From positions 33,530 through 97,529 of the forward strand of contig CAJULO010000003.1 in the NCBI GenBank assembly GCA_910586945.1: a stretch of 64,000 nt of DNA. Reading direction: 5' to 3'. Below the pieces are notes generated by a model. It was not told where the DNA came from. It ran no database searches and worked only from the letters and a program-made list of their open reading frames with translations. Position numbers and translations under genes: made by a program. Positions 52,340-60,961 of the stretch are shown here, in pieces. Source of the DNA: an uncultured Christensenellaceae bacterium. Its GTDB lineage: Bacteria > Bacillota > Clostridia > Christensenellales > Borkfalkiaceae. Each line of letters begins with the position of its first letter. Positions within the stretch are counted from its first letter, which is position 1.

Positions 52340-55060
52340 ATGGAGGAAAACAATAGTAAAAAATGGTATACAATTACCAATGATGCCACTTTAGAAGCAC
52401 TGCAAACATCCAAAACAGGGTTAACTTCAAAAGAAGCAGAGACGCGTTTACAAAAATATGGTAAAAATGCTCTGCAACAAAAACCGCCCAAAAGTATTTG
52501 GAAAATGATTTGGGAACAGCTCTATAACTTAATGGTTCTTATTTTGCTTGTAGCAGCAGTAGTCTCTATTGTAATGTATTTTGTGCAAAAATCTCAGGGA
52601 CATGAAAATCCAGAAGGAATACCAGAAGTTATTGCAATTTTTGTTGTTATCGCTTTAAATACAATCATTGGTGTTATACAGGAGAAAAAGGCAGTTGGTG
52701 CCCTAGAAGCTTTAAAAAATATGTCTGCACCGACAGCGCGTGTTTTGCGTGATGGTCAAGAAACTATTATTCCTGCAAGTGAACTTGTTATTGGAGATAT
52801 CATTTATTTAGAAGATGGTTCTATTGTACCAGCGGATGTGCGTATCATTGATTCATCAAATTTAAAAATTCAAGAAGCATCTTTGACAGGGGAAAGTGTA
52901 CCTGTTGAAAAAGATGCTGATGTGGTATTAGCAGAGAATACACCTATTGCAGAAAGAGATAATATGGCATATAGTTCTACCATTGTTATGTATGGTAATG
53001 CAACTGCAGTTGTAACCGAAACGGGTATGCATACAGAAGTCGGTAAAATAGCAACTTTACTCTCAAACCAAGATGACTTTGATACACCGATAAAGAAAAA
53101 ACTAAATCAGGTTGGTAAAGTATTAGTATATATAGGCTTAGTTGTATCAGTTTTAATATTTATTGTTGGATTGATTAGACACATTCATTGGTTGACAATC
53201 ATGATGACAGCAATCTCTCTTGCAGTATCAGTTATTCCAGAAGGATTGCCAGCAACATCAACGATTATTATGGCAATTGGTGTGCAGCGAATGGCCAAAA
53301 AAAATGCTCTGATAAAACGATTACCTGCAGTAGAATCCCTTGGTGGAGCAACGGTAATTTGTTGTGATAAAACAGGTACATTGACCTTAAATAAAATGAC
53401 TGTTACTGAAATTGCACTTTATGAACAATTTATGCGTGAAAATACATCAGTTATTGATGATTCTTTTGTCGCACAAGGAATAAAGAATTCCCCTTTAAAA
53501 AGTTTGCTATATGGTTGCATTTTTTGTAATAACGCTAGCCAAGATGCAGAAGATCCAAAAAAGATTTTAGGTGATCCAACAGAGGGAGCATTACTCTTTT
53601 TAGCGAATAAATTTAATTGTGATATTACAGAACTTAAGAAAGAAAATAAACGATTATTTGAACAACCATTTGATTCAGTGCGTAAAAGAATGTCTGTTAT
53701 TCATGCAGTGGATGGAGAAAATTGTGTATATACAAAAGGTGCAGTGGATGAATTATTACCTTTATGTGATACAATTTTAACGGAAAATGGTGAGATACAA
53801 TTAACAGATGAACTTAGAAGAACAATCCTAGAACTTTCTAATACAATGAGTGCAAAAGCGTTGCGTGTTTTAGCATTTGCAGAAAAGAAAGTTGAAAGTA
53901 TACCTACAGAATCTGATGGCAATGTTGAAAATAATTTAACATTTATTGGTATAGTGGGAATGATTGACCCACCTCGTGAAGAAGTAATTCAAGCAGTGGA
54001 AACATGTCATGAAGCAGGTATTCGTGTTGTAATGATTACAGGTGACCATAAGATTACTGCAATGGCAATAGCTGAAAAGTTGCATATTATGCAAGAGGGC
54101 AATACTGCATATACAGGGCAAGAACTTGATGCTATGACTGATGATGAACTTGATAAAATAGTGAAAGATGCTGTTGTATTTGCAAGAGTATCTCCAAATG
54201 ATAAGCTTAGAATCATACAATCTTTAAAGAGAACAGGTGAAATTGCTGGTATGACTGGAGATGGTGTAAATGATAGTCCAGCATTAAAAGAGGCAGATAT
54301 CGGAGTTGCAATGGGTATCACAGGTACCGATGTAGCAAAAGATGCTGCAGATATGATTTTATTAGATGATAACTTTACCACAGTTGAAACAGCGATTCGT
54401 GAAGGCAGAAGAATTTATAATAATATTCAAAAAGTTATACAATTTTTAGTAAGTGGGAATATTGCAGAAATTATTTTAATATTTGTTGCTGTTTGTTTAA
54501 ATTTAAGTACAATGCCAATTGCAGCTGTGCATATTTTATTAATTAACTTAGTTACAGATGCATTACCAGCTATTGCACTTGGTATGGACCCAGCAAATGC
54601 TGATATAATGAAACGAGCACCCATTAAATCAAAAAGTCTAATTGATAAAGATATGTATATCCGTTCTTCATTCCAAGGAATAATTATTGGTGTAGCAGCT
54701 TTAGCTGCATACTTCATCGGATTTTATGTATTTAAAGAGCCTGGAGTTACAATGACAATGACATTTATTGTAATAGGTGTTGGACAATTAGCAAATTCAT
54801 TAAATCAACGGTCAAATAAACTATCTTTATTTTCACGTAAACAAGAAGTAAATTGGTATTTATTCTTAGCTGTTGGTGTTTCACTTTCAATTGCCTGTGC
54901 AGTTCTTTTGATACCACCATTGCGTAGTTTCTTCCATTTATCTGTTCTAAATGCTTTACAATGGTTTATTGCTATTATTTTAGCAGTTTCTCCATTGATT
55001 ATTGGTGAAATTACAAAATTTACTATGGGTTTAATTCATAAATCTAAAAAAATTAAATAG
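52340..55060 (+). CDS. Calcium-type P2 ATPase
   Basis: A 906-residue cation pump like bacterial Ca2+-ATPases and SERCA. Order of motifs: N-terminal cation ATPase domain with 'GLTSKEAETRLQKYG', actuator 'LTGESVPVEKD', helix 4 'SVIPEGLPATST' (the PEGL calcium-site motif), phosphorylation 'CCDKTGTLTLNKM', 'VFARVSPNDKL' and 'MTGDGVNDSPALKEADIG', then six C-terminal helices ('NLVTDALPAIALGMDPA'). It probably exports Ca2+; Mn2+ is possible. AAAGGAGG precedes the ATG. The next gene's ribosome site overlaps its stop codon. Confidence 0.92.
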   Translation: MEENNSKKWYTITNDATLEALQTSKTGLTSKEAETRLQKYGKNALQQKPPKSIWKMIWEQLYNLMVLILLVAAVVSIVMYFVQKSQGHENPEGIPEVIAIFVVIALNTIIGVIQEKKAVGALEALKNMSAPTARVLRDGQETIIPASELVIGDIIYLEDGSIVPADVRIIDSSNLKIQEASLTGESVPVEKDADVVLAENTPIAERDNMAYSSTIVMYGNATAVVTETGMHTEVGKIATLLSNQDDFDTPIKKKLNQVGKVLVYIGLVVSVLIFIVGLIRHIHWLTIMMTAISLAVSVIPEGLPATSTIIMAIGVQRMAKKNALIKRLPAVESLGGATVICCDKTGTLTLNKMTVTEIALYEQFMRENTSVIDDSFVAQGIKNSPLKSLLYGCIFCNNASQDAEDPKKILGDPTEGALLFLANKFNCDITELKKENKRLFEQPFDSVRKRMSVIHAVDGENCVYTKGAVDELLPLCDTILTENGEIQLTDELRRTILELSNTMSAKALRVLAFAEKKVESIPTESDGNVENNLTFIGIVGMIDPPREEVIQAVETCHEAGIRVVMITGDHKITAMAIAEKLHIMQEGNTAYTGQELDAMTDDELDKIVKDAVVFARVSPNDKLRIIQSLKRTGEIAGMTGDGVNDSPALKEADIGVAMGITGTDVAKDAADMILLDDNFTTVETAIREGRRIYNNIQKVIQFLVSGNIAEIILIFVAVCLNLSTMPIAAVHILLINLVTDALPAIALGMDPANADIMKRAPIKSKSLIDKDMYIRSSFQGIIIGVAALAAYFIGFYVFKEPGVTMTMTFIVIGVGQLANSLNQRSNKLSLFSRKQEVNWYLFLAVGVSLSIACAVLLIPPLRSFFHLSVLNALQWFIAIILAVSPLIIGEITKFTMGLIHKSKKIK

Positions 55061-55070
55061 GAGTATTCCA

Positions 55071-55967
55071 TTGAAAGTTGCAATTATTTGTAATGCGTCA
55101 TTGCAAACTAAAGAATATTTATATCAACCTAATCGTTTAAAAGAAGAGTTTGCAACTTATGGAATAAAAGCGGAAATTGTACTGAATAATCAGTACAATC
55201 TTCATATAAAAGCTGGGCAAATTCAAAATAAATTTGCCCAGTATTCTTTTATTATTTTTTTAGATAAAGATAAATATCTATTAGAAATGTTAACAAAAAT
55301 AGGTATACCTATTTTTAATAATAAAGATGCAATACTTACATGTGATGACAAAATGCTAACTTATATTTTTTTATCAAATTATAATATACCCATGCCAAAA
55401 ACTATCCCAGGGTATTTAGCATTTTATAAAAATATTGATATGATACAAGAATCTATAAATTTATTGGAATTAGAATTAGAATATCCTTTTATTGCTAAAG
55501 AAAGCTATGGTTCTTGTGGAAAAGGTATTTATCTCATAGAAAATAGAGAAAAGCTACAGTCTATGTTAGAAATACTACTGTATAAGCCACATTTATTTCA
55601 AGAATTCATTGAGGAAAGTGCAGGTATTGATATTCGAGTAATTGTTATTGGAGGTAAAGTTATAGGAGCAATTCAACGTAGTAATATGTATGATTTTCGT
55701 TCTAATATAGAACAAGGGGGAAAAGGTAGTATTTATCATATAGATATAAAGTTAAAAAAATTGGCAGAAGATATAGCAAGTATTTTAGACTTAGACTATT
55801 GCGGTATTGATTTTTTAAAGACGAAGAGTGGTTATTTGTTATGTGAAGTCAATTCAAATGCTTTTTTTAAAACATTTGAGGAAGTTACAGATATCAATAT
55901 TGCAAAGCATTATGTCGAATATTTATTAGAGAGGACAAAATTTCTTGACAAAAATAGAAATAATTGA
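55071..55967 (+). CDS. RimK-like ATP-grasp ligase
   Basis: A 298-residue ATP-grasp protein, probably joining a carboxylate to an amine with ATP. The N-terminal domain is followed by the ATP-grasp core: 'PFIAKESYGSCGKGIYLI' for the ATP-binding loop, 'FQEFIEESAGIDIRVIVIGG', 'AIQRSNMYDFRSNIEQGG' with the glycine-rich loop, and 'LCEVNSNAFFKTFEEVT' with metal-binding Glu and Asn. This order matches RimK/LysX enzymes, which add amino acids to proteins or small metabolites. The start is TTG at 55071 with AGGAG overlapping the upstream stop. No carrier-protein gene is adjacent, so the substrate is open. Confidence 0.85.
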   Translation: MKVAIICNASLQTKEYLYQPNRLKEEFATYGIKAEIVLNNQYNLHIKAGQIQNKFAQYSFIIFLDKDKYLLEMLTKIGIPIFNNKDAILTCDDKMLTYIFLSNYNIPMPKTIPGYLAFYKNIDMIQESINLLELELEYPFIAKESYGSCGKGIYLIENREKLQSMLEILLYKPHLFQEFIEESAGIDIRVIVIGGKVIGAIQRSNMYDFRSNIEQGGKGSIYHIDIKLKKLAEDIASILDLDYCGIDFLKTKSGYLLCEVNSNAFFKTFEEVTDINIAKHYVEYLLERTKFLDKNRNN

Positions 55968-55988
55968 TAAACTTACATTTAGAATAAT

Positions 55989-56075
55989 GTAGAGATGTCT
56001 GAGTGGTTTAAGGAGCACGATTGGAAATCGTGTGTACTATAAGTACCATGGGTTCAAATCCCATTCTCTACGCCA
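55989..56075 (+). tRNA. tRNA-Ser (anticodon GGA)
   Basis: Acceptor stem GTAGAGA (55989-55995) pairs with TCTCTAC (56065-56071), followed by discriminator G and encoded CCA. The anticodon stem CACGA/TCGTG encloses loop TTGGAAA with GGA at 56023-56025, reading UCC and UCU. The long variable arm (GTAC...GTAC) is characteristic of tRNA-Ser. GGTTCAAATCCC forms the T arm. It is a single tRNA, not in a cluster. Confidence 0.97.
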
Positions 56076-56284
56076 AACTTTATATAGCTTGAAAATTTTA
56101 ATTCATTTGTTTTAAAATGTTTAGTTAAATTTAAATTTCTTAAACTATATTAAAAAATTATTGTATATATTAATTCAAAAAAATATAATTAGCCTTAAAA
56201 AAGTCTAACTATACTTTTTTGAATTTTATTTTATTCTACTTTATAAATTATATATAGCAAAAATGAATATTAATCAGAGATAAT

Positions 56285-57199
56285 TTAATATTTACCTAAT
56301 AATTTTTTTAGACTTGGTTTTATGCTTTTATCGAACCAAGTTCTTCTTTTTGTAAGAGGTGGGAAAAAAGAATTTAATATTTTATGTTTAATATTAACTT
56401 TTTCATTCAATAAAAGCATTGGTAAATGTAATATTTTATATTTATTTTTTTTAATTAAATAATCAATATAAATACTACAAAGGCGTTCAGCAATAAAACC
56501 ACCAAGCCTTGCATATTCCTTAATACCTTGTATAGGTATAGTAGAATTTTTAACAAGTTCTGCTTCCATAGTAAATAAAATATCAAATAACCATTTAGAA
56601 TATTCTTGAAAAATCTCATTTTTAAAGATAAATATATTGCACAAATAAATATAATTTTGTTTTAAATGTTCTTTTGCATCTTTCCACATATGTGGATATT
56701 TTTTGTGAAGAATTTTTAATGCAATTATAAAGGCATCTATATTATGCGATTCAGCATATTGTTGATATATATTCATAGGCATATAGTAAGGATTTGGTAC
56801 AATTATATCATATTGTTCAATGGTAAATTGTATATTTTTAGTAGTAATTTTATATGTATGCAATAATTTTTTGGATATTTTACCTACTGAAGGAATATTG
56901 TAATATATCTCTTTAGCATTAAAATCTGTAAACGATAATAATCTACGGTAGTGCATAAAGCCAAAATATTCAGCTTGTAAGTGTTTATATGCATAATATT
57001 GCGCGGTTATTTCACAATAAAACCAATTTTTATTACTGATATTATCTATCTCTTCAGAGTCAGAATAATAAATATTAGTATCTTTTTTTAAATTCTTAAA
57101 GTCCAAAGCTTGTCCTACAGAAATACCGTAGAATTGTTTACAATTTGGTAGCTTTACAAGTTTATGTGTCGAAATTAGTATTTTAATATCTTTATTCAT
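56285..57199 (-). CDS. DUF4422-domain protein, putative glycosyltransferase
   Basis: A 304-residue protein of the DUF4422 type found in capsule and exopolysaccharide loci. Visible segments: 'ILISTHKLVKLPNCKQF' at the N-terminus, 'GFMHYRRLLSF', 'YDIIVPNPYYM', and 'CNIFIFKNEIFQEYSKWLFDIL', all of which recur in the N-terminal half of the fusion protein at 58790. The C-terminus 'FFPPLTKRR' plus a basic 'SLKKLLGKY' resembles the tails of the two genes that follow. It is divergent from the GT8 gene. The -10 box lies 6 nt before the ATG and no ribosome site is present, so its mRNA may be leaderless. Confidence 0.82.
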   Translation of the reverse strand: MNKDIKILISTHKLVKLPNCKQFYGISVGQALDFKNLKKDTNIYYSDSEEIDNISNKNWFYCEITAQYYAYKHLQAEYFGFMHYRRLLSFTDFNAKEIYYNIPSVGKISKKLLHTYKITTKNIQFTIEQYDIIVPNPYYMPMNIYQQYAESHNIDAFIIALKILHKKYPHMWKDAKEHLKQNYIYLCNIFIFKNEIFQEYSKWLFDILFTMEAELVKNSTIPIQGIKEYARLGGFIAERLCSIYIDYLIKKNKYKILHLPMLLLNEKVNIKHKILNSFFPPLTKRRTWFDKSIKPSLKKLLGKY

Positions 57200-57205
57200 A
57201 TTATT

Positions 57206-57234
57206 ATTATAGCATATTTATTATAAAAAAGCAA
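57206..57234 (-). promoter_or_regulatory. SigA-type promoter ending 6 nt before the DUF4422 gene start
   Basis: On the minus strand TTGCTT (57234-57229), 17-nt spacer, TATAAT (57211-57206); the ATG is at 57199. Confidence 0.72.
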
Positions 57235-57390
57235 CAGAAACATAGATTATATAATTATGAATTTTTTATATAAAAAAGATATAATCATCCTTTAAGAATA
57301 TTTTCTTTTGTGCAGATATTAAAAAATATTTTTTAATCATACTTTAGTAGAAAAATTAGTCAATATAAAATACATGCTAGAAAAAATTTA

Positions 57391-57419
57391 TTGACTTGTA
57401 TTGGTGTTTATGTTATACT
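57391..57419 (+). promoter_or_regulatory. SigA-type promoter of the GT8 gene
   Basis: TTGACT (57391-57396), 17-nt spacer, TATACT (57414-57419). Confidence 0.75.
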
Positions 57420-57444
57420 AATAAAAATAATCTAGAGGTGACAA

Positions 57445-58548
57445 ATGGAAAAAGAGATATGTAATCAAAAAAATAGTGAAGAAAAGCTCAATGAAACTCA
57501 AATCTCTATAGAGTTAAAACCTGCTTTTAGTAAAAATAATATTGCTTTGCTTTTTGTAGCAAGTGAAAATTATATGCCATACTTTTCAACTATGTTACAG
57601 TCAATTATAAAAAATAGTAATAAAAAGAATAATTATGATATTATTGTATTTCATACAAATATAACAGAAAAAAGTGAAACAATTATTAATCATCAAACAG
57701 CTAAATATAAAAATATGAGTGTTCGATTTTATAATGTGACAAGCATCATGCAGCCATATATGCATTTATATGTATTTGGTCATTTTAGAATTGAAACATA
57801 TTATAGATTATTGGCTCCATATATTCTAAATCACTATGACAAAATAGTATATTTAGATACTGATTTAATAGTACAAGAAGATGTTGCGAAACTTTATAAT
57901 ATAGTCCTCAGTAACGAATATCTACTTGCAGCTTGTAAAGATGCCGATTCTGCAGGATTATATAATGGTTTTGAGCCAAATAAAAAAGAATATGTAGATA
58001 ATATTTTAAAATTAAAAAATCCTTATGATTATTTTCAAGCAGGTGTTATTGTATTCAATTTGGATGCTTTTCGCAATACTTATACAAGTAAATATATAAT
58101 GGAATTTTCTATACAAGAAAAATGGCAATTACTTGACCAAGATATATTAAACTGTTTAGCAGAAAACAGAGTATTATATATGGATATGGCATGGAATGTA
58201 ATGTATGATTGGAATAATATTCGTATAGAAAAAATTATTGCTTTAGCTCCGGAAGATTTACGCAATGCATATATGCAATCAAGAAAAAACCCTTATATTA
58301 TTCATTATGCAGGACCTAATAAACCATGGGAAAATAAAAATGTTGATTTTGGAAAAACTTGGTGGAAATATGCAATAAGTACACCATATATTAAATGTTT
58401 GAAGAAAAATCTTGCAGTAAATAATAAAAATAGATTTAAAAATAAACTAAAAAAGACAATAAAAATAATATTACTACCTTTTGTAAATTTCTTTTTTCCT
58501 AAAAACACAAAACGCCGTGAAAAGTTAAAAAAATTAATAGGTAAGTAA
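57445..58548 (+). CDS. GT8-family glycosyltransferase
   Basis: A 367-residue protein of glycosyltransferase family 8 (GT-A fold, retaining), which transfers glucose or galactose from a UDP-sugar. The catalytic core spans about 32-310: 'LFVASENYMPYFSTMLQSI' for the nucleotide fold, 'RLLAPYILNHYDKIVYLDTDLIV' with the DxD metal motif (D-T-D), 'FQAGVIVFNLDAFR', 'LLDQDILN' and 'IIHYAGPNKPW'. The C-terminal tail is basic with a hydrophobic stretch ('ILLPFVNFFFPKNTKRR') and may sit on the membrane. GAGGTG precedes the ATG. The product glycan is unknown. Confidence 0.92.
   Translation: MEKEICNQKNSEEKLNETQISIELKPAFSKNNIALLFVASENYMPYFSTMLQSIIKNSNKKNNYDIIVFHTNITEKSETIINHQTAKYKNMSVRFYNVTSIMQPYMHLYVFGHFRIETYYRLLAPYILNHYDKIVYLDTDLIVQEDVAKLYNIVLSNEYLLAACKDADSAGLYNGFEPNKKEYVDNILKLKNPYDYFQAGVIVFNLDAFRNTYTSKYIMEFSIQEKWQLLDQDILNCLAENRVLYMDMAWNVMYDWNNIRIEKIIALAPEDLRNAYMQSRKNPYIIHYAGPNKPWENKNVDFGKTWWKYAISTPYIKCLKKNLAVNNKNRFKNKLKKTIKIILLPFVNFFFPKNTKRREKLKKLIGK
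58467..58514 (+). repeat. 48-bp direct repeat, copy 1 (3' end of GT8 gene)
   Basis: Identical over 48 bp to 60555-60602 and still similar to the stop codon in each gene. It encodes the tail around 'LPFVNFFFPKNTKR' in both proteins. Confidence 0.9.
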
Positions 58549-58789
58549 TTTATCAGTTATAGTTATTATATCTAAATTATTTTGTAAAATTAAAAAATTT
58601 TAAGAGTTTTATAATCCGTTGATTTTAATTTTTATATAAATATTATAAAATATATTTAAAATTTCGTTATGTTTATAGTTTTAAATATTAATATTTATTA
58701 TTATATAGTATAAAAATATTATACAAATTAGGATAATTACTAAGCGATTTTTTAATATTATATAAAATGAATATTGGGAGAAAGTTTTA
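58549..58789. other. AT-rich gap between the glycosyltransferase genes
   Basis: About 240 bp, very AT-rich, with no clear terminator or strong promoter. The ribosome site GGGAGAAAG of the next gene lies at its end. Confidence 0.5.
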
Positions 58790-60637
58790 ATGAATATAAA
58801 AATATATATAAATTGCGAAAAAGATTGTATATATCCTCAAGATGATATTTTAACACCGATACAAGTTGGTGCAGCAACTACTGAAAAAAGTTTACCTATG
58901 CAACTTGATAATATTGGAGAAAATATTTCTGCTAAATATTTTCGTTACCAAATGCTTACCTCTCAATATTGGGCCATGAAAAATACCAATAATGATTATA
59001 TTGGTTTTATGAATGCAAATAAATATTTTAATTTTAAAGACAATAGAAAAAAGAAAGCCCCAATAATACAAAAATATTTATATGAAGAAAATTTTTGTGA
59101 GTATGGTATTGATAAGGAAAATATTTTAAAGAAGATTCAAGATTATGATTTAATTATCCCTAGAATAGCCAAGCTAAAGAATTCTATCTATGATACATTT
59201 ATCAATAAAGTTTTTTTTACTGAATTTATTGGTGAAGGAGGCTATAAAAGAGATTTAGATTTTTGTATTTCCTATATAGAAAAACATTATCCCAATATTT
59301 ATCCTTATGCTAAAAAATATTTAAGTCAAAGATATAATTATTTTCATGGTATTTTTATTATGAAAAATACACATTTTATACAATATACAAATTTTTTATT
59401 TGATATATTATTTGCACATGAAAGGGAATGTGATTGTTCATTATACGGTATAAAACCAATACAAATAAGTTATGAACTTTCAAATTGTTTAGGTGGTATT
59501 TACATTTATTATTTACTGCAAGCTAACAAAAATGTATCTATAAAATATTTATCAACTGTTAGTTTTGAGAATATTGATAAAGAAGAAGAACTTTTACCAG
59601 CTTTTAATGAAAATAATATTGTCATACTTCTTGCTCCTAATGAAACTTATCTACCACATGCTGGTGTTTTAATTCAATCTATTATAGAAAATAGTAGTAA
59701 AGAAAATAATTATGATATAATTTTATTCAAAACAGATATTGTTGAGAGAACAAAAAAGTTAGTATTAAAACAAATAGAAAATCATTCAAATTTTAGCATT
59801 AGATTTTTTGATATAAGTAAAAGTATAAATAAATATAACAATTTAAATCTACCTACTTATTCATATGCTTCCATTGAAACTTACTTTAGAATGTTAGCAC
59901 CATATATTTTAAAGAATTATGACAAAATAGTTTATCTAGATTGCGATACTATTGTTTTAAAAGATATTGCAGAATTATATAATACTAACATTGATAATTA
60001 TTTGATTGGTGCATGTCGTGATCTAATATCTTTTGGAGCTATGCATATAGATCTAATTAGAAGTACAAGTCATAAAAAAATAAAATTAGATGATCCATAT
60101 ACTTATTATAATGCTGGAGTTTTATTGATTAACACAAAAGCATTTAGAAATAATTTTGTTCAAGATACAATTATGAAAGTTCAACAAGAAAATAATTTTG
60201 ATTATTATGATCAAGATACTTTAAATTATTTAACAAAAAATCAAACTTATTTTCTTGATCCACGTTGGAATACTTTAAGAGATGCTTGGGATACTGTAGA
60301 AAATGAATTAATATATGCCCCTATAGAATATTATAATTTAATGTTAGAAGTACAGAAAGATCCATATATAATTCATTATATTACATCTAGAAAGCCATGG
60401 AGTAATTTAAATGATGATTTTTTTGAAATATATTGGCAATATGCACGTAAAACTGTATTTTATGAGATAATACTTTATAGAGAAATAGAACGAGCTAAAA
60501 ATGACGCCATTGCTGCAGTAAAACCTCAAAATAAAATTAAAAAAGCAATTAAAAAAATATTACTACCTTTTGTAAATTTCTTTTTTCCTAAAAACACAAA
60601 ACGTCGTGGAAAATTAAAAAAATTACTTGGTAAATAA
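58790..60637 (+). CDS. DUF4422-GT8 fusion glycosyltransferase
   Basis: A 615-residue two-domain protein. Residues about 1-255 are DUF4422-like ('NNDYIGFMNANKYFNF', 'YDLIIPRIAKLKNS', 'HGIFIMKNTHFIQYTNFLFDIL'), matching the protein encoded at 56285. Residues about 268-570 are a GT8 domain matching the preceding gene: 'MLAPYILKNYDKIVYLDCDTIV' has the DxD motif as D-C-D, then 'YNAGVLLINTKAFR', 'YYDQDTLNYL' and 'IIHYITSRKPW'. The C-terminal 32 residues are nearly identical to those of the GT8 protein. Probably a two-step glycan enzyme; the fusion implies that the separate proteins work together. A perfect terminator follows. Confidence 0.9.
   Translation: MNIKIYINCEKDCIYPQDDILTPIQVGAATTEKSLPMQLDNIGENISAKYFRYQMLTSQYWAMKNTNNDYIGFMNANKYFNFKDNRKKKAPIIQKYLYEENFCEYGIDKENILKKIQDYDLIIPRIAKLKNSIYDTFINKVFFTEFIGEGGYKRDLDFCISYIEKHYPNIYPYAKKYLSQRYNYFHGIFIMKNTHFIQYTNFLFDILFAHERECDCSLYGIKPIQISYELSNCLGGIYIYYLLQANKNVSIKYLSTVSFENIDKEEELLPAFNENNIVILLAPNETYLPHAGVLIQSIIENSSKENNYDIILFKTDIVERTKKLVLKQIENHSNFSIRFFDISKSINKYNNLNLPTYSYASIETYFRMLAPYILKNYDKIVYLDCDTIVLKDIAELYNTNIDNYLIGACRDLISFGAMHIDLIRSTSHKKIKLDDPYTYYNAGVLLINTKAFRNNFVQDTIMKVQQENNFDYYDQDTLNYLTKNQTYFLDPRWNTLRDAWDTVENELIYAPIEYYNLMLEVQKDPYIIHYITSRKPWSNLNDDFFEIYWQYARKTVFYEIILYREIERAKNDAIAAVKPQNKIKKAIKKILLPFVNFFFPKNTKRRGKLKKLLGK
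60555..60602 (+). repeat. 48-bp direct repeat, copy 2 (3' end of fusion gene)
   Basis: Second copy of the repeat at 58467-58514; the downstream bases to each stop codon also align with few changes. Confidence 0.9.
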
Positions 60638-60642
60638 TGTAT

Positions 60643-60692
60643 TAGTCAAATAAAAAGAAAGATAAAATATTTTATCTTTCTTTTTATTTGAC
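60643..60692 (+). terminator. Terminator of the fusion gene
   Basis: 24-bp perfect arms (60643-60666 and 60669-60692) with a T-rich descending strand. Confidence 0.9.
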
Positions 60693-60891
60693 TTTTATTG
60701 CATACATATTAAAAAGTACTATATAAGTTGTAAAATTATTTTATTGATAAATTTTTATTAGTTTGCAGCAGATAATATAAATACCTCCTAAACAATTTGA
60801 TTAAAAAATATCATACTTTTATATCTAGTAATTTATTATATAAAATTCGACATAATACTTTAAACTTTTGTCAATATTATTATAAATTTAC

Positions 60892-60920
60892 TTTACTAGT
60901 AAATTTATTTATGATAGAAT
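60892..60920 (+). promoter_or_regulatory. SigA-type promoter of galM
   Basis: TTTACT (60892-60897), 17-nt spacer, TAGAAT (60915-60920). Confidence 0.6.
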
Positions 60921-60961
60921 ATATTTGTATAATTATAATTTTTAGTAGGGAGAATAAATAC

